This document shows, in pieces, positions 56,316-64,000 of a stretch of 64,000 nt of DNA. The stretch is taken from positions 310,001 to 374,000 of the forward strand of contig NZ_JBDZDQ010000003.1 in NCBI RefSeq assembly GCF_040049295.1, read 5' to 3'. The stretch's first letter is position 1. Every line of letters starts with the position of its first letter. Source of the DNA: Sphingomonas sp. KR3-1. GTDB lineage: Bacteria; Pseudomonadota; Alphaproteobacteria; Sphingomonadales; Sphingomonadaceae. Under the pieces are notes generated by a model. The model searched no databases. It was not told where the DNA came from and was given only the letters and a program-made list of their open reading frames with translations. Made by a program: the position numbers and the translations under genes.

Positions 56316-57299
56316 TCAGCCCAACAGCTTCGCCGCCAGCGGCGCATGATAGGTCAGCACGCCCGAGCAGCCGGCGCGGCGGAAGGCCATCAGCGTCTCG
56401 AGCACCAGCGCGTCGCGGTCCCCTGCCCCTGCCGCGGCGGCGGCCTCGATCATCGCATATTCGCCGCTCACCTGGTACGCGAACACGGGCACCTGGAACT
56501 CGCTTTTCACGCGCAGGATGATGTCGAGATAGGGAAGCCCGGGCTTGACCATCACGCTGTCGGCGCCCTCGGCGATGTCGAGCGCGACTTCGCGCAGCGC
56601 TTCCTCGGCATTGGCCGGGTCCATCTGATAGGTCTTCTTGTCGCCCTTGAGCAGCCCGCGCGAGCCGACCGCGTCGCGAAACGGGCCATAGAAGCCCGAG
56701 GCGTACTTCGCGGCATAGGCCATGATCTGGACGTTGACGTGGCCGTTCGCCTCGAGCGCGCCGCGGATCGCGCCGACGCGGCCGTCCATCATGTCCGACG
56801 GGGCGACGATGTCCGATCCCGCCTCGGCCTGGAGCAGTGCCTGGTCGACCAGCACCGCGCTGGTCTCGTCGTTGAGGACATAGCCCTGGGCATCGACGAC
56901 GCCGTCATGGCCGTGCGCGGTATAGGGGTCGAGCGCGACGTCGGTGAGGATGCCGATATCGGGCACCGCATCCTTGATCGCTCGAATCGCGCGGCACATC
57001 AGATTGTCGGGGTTGAGCGCCTCACGGCCATCCTCGGTGCGCAGTTCGCGCGGGGTGTTGGGGAACAGCGCCAGGCACGGGATTCCGAGGTCGCGGGCCT
57101 CGCGGGCGCGGGCGACGATGCCGTTCAGCCCCCAGCGCGACACGCCGGGAAGCGCGGCGATCGGCTCCTCCGCCTCGCCTTCGGTGACGAACAGCGGCCA
57201 GATCAGGTTGGCGGGGGTGAGGACGGTCTCGGCATGCATCCGGCGGCTCCACTCGGAGGCACGGGTGCGGCGGAGGCGGAGGGCGGGATACTGGCTCAT
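56316..57299 (-). CDS. hemB: Porphobilinogen synthase (delta-aminolevulinate dehydratase)
   Basis: A 327-residue enzyme joining two 5-aminolevulinates into porphobilinogen. The two active-site lysines are Lys198 (MAYAAKYAS) and Lys252 (VMVKPGLPY). The metal region reads DVALDPYTAHGHDG (120-133) with Asp in place of the three zinc cysteines, so it is the Mg-dependent type usual in alphaproteobacteria. Its stop lies just past the repeat before the GNAT cluster. Confidence 0.94.
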   Translation of the reverse strand: MSQYPALRLRRTRASEWSRRMHAETVLTPANLIWPLFVTEGEAEEPIAALPGVSRWGLNGIVARAREARDLGIPCLALFPNTPRELRTEDGREALNPDNLMCRAIRAIKDAVPDIGILTDVALDPYTAHGHDGVVDAQGYVLNDETSAVLVDQALLQAEAGSDIVAPSDMMDGRVGAIRGALEANGHVNVQIMAYAAKYASGFYGPFRDAVGSRGLLKGDKKTYQMDPANAEEALREVALDIAEGADSVMVKPGLPYLDIILRVKSEFQVPVFAYQVSGEYAMIEAAAAAGAGDRDALVLETLMAFRRAGCSGVLTYHAPLAAKLLG

Positions 57300-57317
57300 G
57301 GAGGCGCTGATGCGCCC

Positions 57318-58760
57318 TCAGCAATTGGGTTGCAAGCGCCCCGCGGGTTCGCTGGTGGCCTGCGCCTCTTCCTCCACCTCGGTCGGCTCGGGCGGCACCG
57401 CCAGCACCTGCTTGCGCCAATTGCCGTGGCGATAATAGAGCGCCGCCAGCGCGAGCGAGCAGGCGGATCCGATCGGGAAGGCGATCCACAGCGCGTCCGG
57501 GCCGAACCAGCGCTGGCCGAGCACCGCGAAGCCGAAGCGGATCGGGAAGAGCGTGATCGCCAGGATGACCAGCGGCGGGATCGTCGCGCCATTGGCGCGG
57601 ACGGTGGAGAACAGCACCATCGTCGCGCCGAACATCACGAAGGTCCAGCTGGCGAGCAGCTGGATGTGGCGGGCGATCGGGATGGCGGGCGAATCGCCGC
57701 CGACGAACAGCGCCATCACCGGGCGGTCGAACAGGATGATCGCGCCGATCACGACCAGGGTGATCGCGGTGTTGTAGGTCAGGCCGGCACGGGTGATCGC
57801 CCCCACCCGCTCCCATTTGCCCGCGCCGATATTCTGCGCGGCCATGCTCGAGACGGCGACGCCTATCGCCATCGCCGGCATCTGGATATAGGTCCACAGC
57901 TGCTGCGAGACGGCATAGGCCGCGGCGGTATCGACGCCGAGCCGGTTGACCAGGCCGATCATCGTCAGGCCCGCGGTCGACATCACCAGCATCTGCGCGC
58001 CCATCGGCAGCCCCTTGGCGACGATCGTGCGGACCAGCGCCTTTTCGGGGAGCAGGTAGCGCAGCTCCGGGCCGCGCAGGCGGATCGGCAGGTCGCGCCA
58101 ATAGACATAGATCAGCAGGCCGAGCGACGAGGTGATGCCGGCGAGCAGGGTCGCGGTCGCCGAGCCGGCGATGCCCATGCGCGGGAACGGGCCGATGCCT
58201 TCGATCAGCAGCGGGTTGAAGCTTGAATCGATCGCGACGCTCAGCACCATGAACCAAAGCGGGGTGATCGAATCGCCGGTGCCGCGCAGGCTCATCTGGA
58301 TGAGCACGCCGAGCATCGAGAATGGCAGCCCTAGGAAGATGACACGCAGATAGTCGCGCGCCATGTCCTGCGCCTCGCCCGGCGTGGCGAGGAGGCGGAG
58401 GATCTGCGGGGCGAACAGCCAACCGAGGATCGCGATCACCACCGCGCCGCCCATCACCAGCCCGATCGCCGAGCCGAAGGCGCGGCGTGCGGCCTCGACA
58501 TCGTGGCGGCCCATCGACTGACCGATCAGGATCGTCGCGGCCATGCCGAAGCCGAACACCGCCGAGAACATCAGGAACATGATGATGTTGGCGTTGCTGG
58601 TCGCCGCCAGCGCCTGCTCACCCAGGAAGCGGCCGACCCAGATCGAGTTGATCGACCCGTTCAGCGACTGGAGGATGTTCGAGCCCAGCGTGGGCAGCGC
58701 GAAGAGCAGCAGGGTGCGGCTGATCGGGCCCTGGGTGAGATCGTGACGCGGTGCTGGCAT
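57318..58760 (-). CDS. MATE-family efflux transporter
   Basis: A 480-residue protein with twelve helices. It starts TQGPISRTLLLFALPTLGSNILQSLNGSINSIWVG, the NorM/DinF-type MATE N-terminus, and repeats the pattern in the second half (VRTIVAKGLPMGAQMLVMS). It exports cationic drugs or metabolites using Na+ or H+. The C-terminal tail (about 25 residues) is acidic and hydrophilic. hemB follows on the same strand after 18 bases. Confidence 0.9.
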   Translation of the reverse strand: MPAPRHDLTQGPISRTLLLFALPTLGSNILQSLNGSINSIWVGRFLGEQALAATSNANIIMFLMFSAVFGFGMAATILIGQSMGRHDVEAARRAFGSAIGLVMGGAVVIAILGWLFAPQILRLLATPGEAQDMARDYLRVIFLGLPFSMLGVLIQMSLRGTGDSITPLWFMVLSVAIDSSFNPLLIEGIGPFPRMGIAGSATATLLAGITSSLGLLIYVYWRDLPIRLRGPELRYLLPEKALVRTIVAKGLPMGAQMLVMSTAGLTMIGLVNRLGVDTAAAYAVSQQLWTYIQMPAMAIGVAVSSMAAQNIGAGKWERVGAITRAGLTYNTAITLVVIGAIILFDRPVMALFVGGDSPAIPIARHIQLLASWTFVMFGATMVLFSTVRANGATIPPLVILAITLFPIRFGFAVLGQRWFGPDALWIAFPIGSACSLALAALYYRHGNWRKQVLAVPPEPTEVEEEAQATSEPAGRLQPNC

Positions 58761-58808
58761 GGTGGCTTAGACCCCTCCCCCTACGGGTTTGTTCCCCGTT
58801 TCAGAAAC

Positions 58809-58890
58809 CGTCATCCCCGCGAAGGCGGGGATCCAGGGTCACAAGCGCAACGCCCTTGGCTCTGGATCCCCGCCTGTGCGGGGATGACGA
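58809..58890. repeat. REP-like palindromic pair
   Basis: GTCATCCCCGCGAAGGCGGGG with ATCCAGG is mirrored by CTGGATCCCCGCC and GCGGGGATGACG, with about 30 bases between. It is the best-conserved copy, nearly identical to 34133-34213, in the gap between valS and the MATE gene. Confidence 0.8.
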
Positions 58891-58896
58891 ACTAAA

Positions 58897-61752
58897 TCAA
58901 CCCAGCCGCGCCAGCGCCGCGCTCAACCGCTCGGCCTCGGCCGCCTTTTCGGCATGATCGGCACGGGCCTTCTCGACCGCTTCCGGCTTGGCCCGCTCGA
59001 CGAAGCTCGGATTATTGAGCCGCCCCGCGAGGCCGTCACGCTCCTTCTCCGCCGCGGCGATCGCCTTGGCGAGACGGGTCTTCTCGGCATCGATATCGAC
59101 CACGTCGCCGAGCGGCACCACGAAGGTCGCCTTGTCGACGACGATCTGGAGCGAGCCGCCGGCGGGGACTTCGCCCGAGGCCTGATCGACGCGCGCCAGG
59201 CGGGCGAGCGCCGCCTGTTGGCGCTCCAGGCGCGCGCTGGTTTCCGCCGAGGCGTCGCGGACGAAGATCGGCAGGCGCGCGCCCGGGGGCACGTTGAGCT
59301 CGGTGCGCGCGGCGCGGATCTCGCTGACCAGCCGGATCAGCCAGTCGATCTCCTGCGCGGCCGAGGGATCGAGCGCGCGGGCATCGGCCATCGGCCACTT
59401 GGCGACGATCAGTTCATGCTCGCGCGGGCCCATCTTCGACCACAGCTCTTCGGTGATGAAGGGCATGAACGGGTGGAGCATCACCAGGATCTGGTCGAGC
59501 GCCCAGCCGGCGACCGCGCGGGTTTCCGGGATGGAGTTGCCGCCCTGATCGGCATCCGCGACTTCCGCGGTTTGAAGCGTCGGCTTGATCAGCTCGAGAT
59601 ACCAGTCGCAGAAGCGGCTCCAGACGAACTGGTAGATCGTGTTCGCCGCCTCGTCGAAGCGCAGGTCGGCCAGCGCCAGGTCGAGCGCCTGCACGGTAGC
59701 GACCGTCTCGGCGATGATCCAGCGGTTGACCGCCAGCTCGGCCGCGGGCGGCTCGAGCGTGGTCGAGGCGCCGATGCCGTTCGACTGGGCGAAGCGCGCG
59801 GCGTTCCACAGCTTGGTCGCGAAGTTGCGATAGCCCTCGATCCGGCGCTCATCCATCTTGATGTCGCGGCCCTGGCTTTCCATCGCCGCCATGAAGAAGC
59901 GCAGCGCATCGGCGCCGTAGCTGTCGATCAGCCCGAGCGGATTGACGACATTGCCCTTCGACTTGGACATCTTCTGCCCGTCCGCGGCGCGGACCAGGCC
60001 GTGGAGGTACAGCGTCTTGAACGGCACCGCCTTCATGAACTGCAGGCCCTGCATCATCATCCGGGCATCCCAGAAGAACAGGATGTCGAAGCCCGAGATC
60101 AGCACGTCGTTGGGGTAGCGCCCGCCGAGCGTGGGATCCGGGTTCTCCGGCCAACCCATCGTCGCGAAGGGCCAGAGCGCCGAGGAGAACCAGGTGTCGA
60201 GGACGTCGGGATCACGCCATAGCGGCACCCAACCGACACGTGGATTGCGAGCAAAGGCCTCCATAGCCTCTGAAAAATTGTCAAAAAGCTCGATGCTGTC
60301 TTCGCGAAAACCATACCGCGCGGCTGCCTCTCGGCGAATTTCGGCCTCCTCTTCGGCAACGAAGGTCCAATTGCCTTCCAACCGACCGGATGCGTCATTG
60401 AACGCAAGCGATTCACCATCCCACGACGGCCCGAACCACGCCGGAATCCGATGCCCCCACCACAACTGCCGGCTCACGCACCAGGGCTGGATGTTCTCCA
60501 TCCAGTTGAAATAGGTCTTTTCCCAGCTCTTCGGCACGATCTTGGTCGCGCCCGAGCGGACCGCCTCGATCGCCGGCTTGGCCAGCGTCGCCGCGTCGAC
60601 ATACCATTGATCGGTCAGCCAGGGCTCGATCACGTCGCCCGAGCGATCGCCGAACGGAGTCGCGATCGTGCGCGGCTCGGCGTCGTGCTCCTCGCCGTCC
60701 TTATCGACATGCGGGATCAGGAAGCCCTCTTCCTTCAGCCGCGCGACCACGAGCTTGCGCGCCTCGAACCGGTCGAGCCCGAGCAGTTCGGCGGGGATCA
60801 GCCCGTCGCTGGTCTGGGCGATGCGCGCCTTGGCGTCGAGCATGTTGAGCATGTCGCGCGCCTCAATCCCGGCGCGGCGGCCGACCTCGAAGTCGTTAAA
60901 GTCATGCCCCGGCGTGATCTTGACCGCACCCGAGCCGAGCTCGGGATCGGCATGCTCGTCGGTGACGATCGGGATCAGCCGCCCGGTGATCGGCAGCTTG
61001 ACCATCTTGCCGACCAGATCGGTGTAGCGCGTGTCCTCGGCATTCACCGCTACGGCCATGTCGGCGAGCATCGTCTCGGGGCGCGTGGTGGCGACCTCGA
61101 TGAAGCCCGAGCCGTCGGCGAGCGGGTATTTCAGGTGCCAGAAGCTGCCCTTGACCTCCTTGGTCTCGACCTCGAGGTCGCTGATCGCGGTGCCGAGGCC
61201 CGGATCCCAGTTCACCAGGCGCTTGTCGCGGTAGAGCATTCGGGAGCCGTCAGGCTTCACCGTGTTGTAGAGTTCGACGAACACCTTGAGCACGGCCTTG
61301 GAGAAGCCCTCGTCCATGGTGAAGCGCTCTTCGGACCAGTCCATCGAGCAGCCGAGGCGGCGGAGCTGCTGCGTGATCTCGCCGCCGCTCTCTTCCTTCC
61401 ACTCCCAGACCTTCGCGACGAACTCCTCGCGCGTGAAGTCGATGCGCTTCTGCTGCCTGGCGTTGAGCTGGCGCTCGACGACCATCTGCGTCGCGATGCC
61501 CGCATGATCGGTGCCGACCACCCAGCGCGCGTCCTTGCCCTTCAGGCGGGCGTGGCGGACCAGGATGTCCTGCAGCGTGTTGTCGAGCGCATGGCCGATA
61601 TGCAGGCTGCCCGTCACGTTGGGCGGCGGGTTGACCAGCGTCCAGGGATCGGCGCCGTCACGCGCGGGACGGAACAGGCCGTTGCTTTCCCAATGCTGGT
61701 ACCAGCGGGATTCGAGTTCGGCGGGGTCGAAGGTCTTGGGGAGTTCGCTCAT
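58897..61752 (-). CDS. valS: Valine--tRNA ligase
   Basis: A 951-residue class I synthetase. HIGH reads HIGH (51-54) in [17 protein letters not shown], and KMSKS is at 594-598. The editing (CP1) domain, anticodon-binding domain and a C-terminal coiled coil ([20 protein letters not shown]) are present. Residues about 445-507 form an extra-looking segment whose DNA (60234-60420) is AT-richer than the rest. It charges tRNA-Val and edits threonine. Confidence 0.95.
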   Translation of the reverse strand: MSELPKTFDPAELESRWYQHWESNGLFRPARDGADPWTLVNPPPNVTGSLHIGHALDNTLQDILVRHARLKGKDARWVVGTDHAGIATQMVVERQLNARQQKRIDFTREEFVAKVWEWKEESGGEITQQLRRLGCSMDWSEERFTMDEGFSKAVLKVFVELYNTVKPDGSRMLYRDKRLVNWDPGLGTAISDLEVETKEVKGSFWHLKYPLADGSGFIEVATTRPETMLADMAVAVNAEDTRYTDLVGKMVKLPITGRLIPIVTDEHADPELGSGAVKITPGHDFNDFEVGRRAGIEARDMLNMLDAKARIAQTSDGLIPAELLGLDRFEARKLVVARLKEEGFLIPHVDKDGEEHDAEPRTIATPFGDRSGDVIEPWLTDQWYVDAATLAKPAIEAVRSGATKIVPKSWEKTYFNWMENIQPWCVSRQLWWGHRIPAWFGPSWDGESLAFNDASGRLEGNWTFVAEEEAEIRREAAARYGFREDSIELFDNFSEAMEAFARNPRVGWVPLWRDPDVLDTWFSSALWPFATMGWPENPDPTLGGRYPNDVLISGFDILFFWDARMMMQGLQFMKAVPFKTLYLHGLVRAADGQKMSKSKGNVVNPLGLIDSYGADALRFFMAAMESQGRDIKMDERRIEGYRNFATKLWNAARFAQSNGIGASTTLEPPAAELAVNRWIIAETVATVQALDLALADLRFDEAANTIYQFVWSRFCDWYLELIKPTLQTAEVADADQGGNSIPETRAVAGWALDQILVMLHPFMPFITEELWSKMGPREHELIVAKWPMADARALDPSAAQEIDWLIRLVSEIRAARTELNVPPGARLPIFVRDASAETSARLERQQAALARLARVDQASGEVPAGGSLQIVVDKATFVVPLGDVVDIDAEKTRLAKAIAAAEKERDGLAGRLNNPSFVERAKPEAVEKARADHAEKAAEAERLSAALARLG

Positions 61753-61859
61753 GATCGAGCGGCTTTAGCGGCGAGCCGGGGCCCGGGTCGATACAAAAGT
61801 CGCGGAGGGCGATGGTTGTTGATACAAATGCGTAACGACCTGTCTGGGGAGATAGAGAC

Positions 61860-62285
61860 ATGATGCGGCTGGAAATCACCGTGCTCGTTTGGGGTTGCGT
61901 GCTGGCGCTCGTACACATCTTCGCGGCGGCGCATGTGAAGACGCGGCAATATGGCACCAAGTGGAATGTCGGCGCGCGCGACGAGAGCCTGCCCCCTGCC
62001 CAGCCGATCGTCGGCCGCCTGGTGCGCGCGCAGGCGAACTTCTTCGAGACCTTCCCGCTGGCGATCGTCGCGGTGGTGGCGCTGTGCTTCACGGGCAAGC
62101 AGACGATATGGACCGAGCTGGGCGCGCTGCTCTGGCTCGGCGGGCGGATCGTCTATCTGCCGCTCTATGCCGCCGGCGTGCCGGTGGTGCGCACGCTGGT
62201 ATTCCTGGTCAGCCTGACCGGCATCCTGATGATGCTGTGGCCGTCGCTGGCGGCGGGGCTCGGCGCCTCGCTGCTGCTCGGCTGA
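61860..62285 (+). CDS. MAPEG-family membrane protein
   Basis: A 141-residue protein with four helices. GARDESLPPAQPIVGRLVRAQANFFETFPLAI is the MAPEG signature (RxxNxxE). Family members are membrane glutathione transferases or eicosanoid enzymes in eukaryotes; bacterial roles are mostly unknown. GGGGAGATAG lies before ATG 61860, with ATG 61863 just after. It is divergent from valS. Confidence 0.87.
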   Translation: MMRLEITVLVWGCVLALVHIFAAAHVKTRQYGTKWNVGARDESLPPAQPIVGRLVRAQANFFETFPLAIVAVVALCFTGKQTIWTELGALLWLGGRIVYLPLYAAGVPVVRTLVFLVSLTGILMMLWPSLAAGLGASLLLG

Positions 62286-62290
62286 GCCGG

Positions 62291-62320
62291 GCCGTCACTC
62301 CGCGCGCGCGGAGTGACGGC
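62291..62320. terminator. Perfect palindrome between converging genes
   Basis: GCCGTCACTCCGCGC and its exact inverse form a 30-base perfect palindrome five bases past the MAPEG stop and eight before the peptidase stop. It could end transcripts from both sides; there is no T-run. Its GTCACTCC-type arms differ from the main REP. Confidence 0.6.
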
Positions 62321-62327
62321 GACGGGC

Positions 62328-64000
<1,673 letters not shown>

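Noticed and set aside
55800..58226. An 808-codon frame opposite hemB and the MATE gene
   Set aside because: Crosses two well-supported genes on the other strand; its composition is that of antisense reading.

Overview
This 64 kb window is GC-rich (roughly two-thirds G+C), almost wholly coding, and reads as ordinary chromosome of an alphaproteobacterium of the Sphingomonadaceae (Sphingomonas or a close relative). Pointers are a DUF6628-like protein, a Mg-type HemB with no zinc cysteines, an S9 dipeptidyl-peptidase-like enzyme, a fused MFS/spermidine-synthase protein, many very small single-helix membrane proteins, and alphaproteobacterial regulatory motifs (GTTC-N7-GTTC, GGAAC-N16-CGTT, TTAA-N7-TTAA, an 11-bp-period Pho box). 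The assignment comes from reading the proteins, not from a database search.

Layout. 1-5.9 kb: end of folC, a DUF6628-like gene, a minus-strand AmpG-like / TPR / DUF2939 operon, a Rieske oxygenase, a small membrane protein and a receiver-only response regulator. 6-14.3 kb: an RluB-type pseudouridine synthase with a repetitive basic tail coupled to rsmD, a double-DTG aspartic protease with PDZ, an MHS-family transporter, an NHL-repeat protein, a Pit phosphate transporter behind a Pho box, and a small outer-membrane protein. 14.4-19.5 kb: uvrD with a possible SOS box, then an AT-richer TIR-domain gene that looks acquired, a Phd/PIN toxin-antitoxin pair, a helix-turn-helix protein and a short WYL-like protein. 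19.6-30.3 kb: a PAS-GGDEF-EAL-PilZ protein, a glycine-zipper protein, a hemerythrin-like protein, a 25-residue membrane peptide, two MFS transporters, an alpha/beta hydrolase with a consensus general-stress promoter, cysK, and a SleB-type wall hydrolase.

30.3-40.5 kb: a broken GIY-YIG nuclease between short repeats, an acyl-CoA dehydrogenase with its MerR regulator and operator, a lipoprotein coupled to hisI, purF-SDR, and a coupled Cfa-like methyltransferase / serine hydrolase pair. 40.6-50 kb: a two-subunit 2-oxoacid:ferredoxin oxidoreductase, an HDAC-like hydrolase divergent from rppH, a DUF481 protein, and an arginine succinyltransferase cluster (M20 hydrolase-astA-astB). 50-64 kb: a sensor-kinase-like protein lacking its phospho-accepting histidine, tRNA-Arg(ACG), a lipoprotein, the MFS/spermidine-synthase protein, three tandem GNAT acetyltransferases, hemB, a MATE transporter, valS, a MAPEG protein and the C-terminal part of an S9 peptidase.

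Genes are typically joined by four-base ATGA overlaps. Palindromic intergenic repeats of at least three kinds sit between genes and sometimes inside operons. There is no rRNA, CRISPR array, intact insertion sequence or prophage. The most unusual items are the pseudo-kinase, the TIR gene, the set of candidate regulatory sites (Pho, EcfG, MerR/LiuR, SOS, CtrA), an M20 hydrolase where a desuccinylase would fit, and a compositional patch inside valS.
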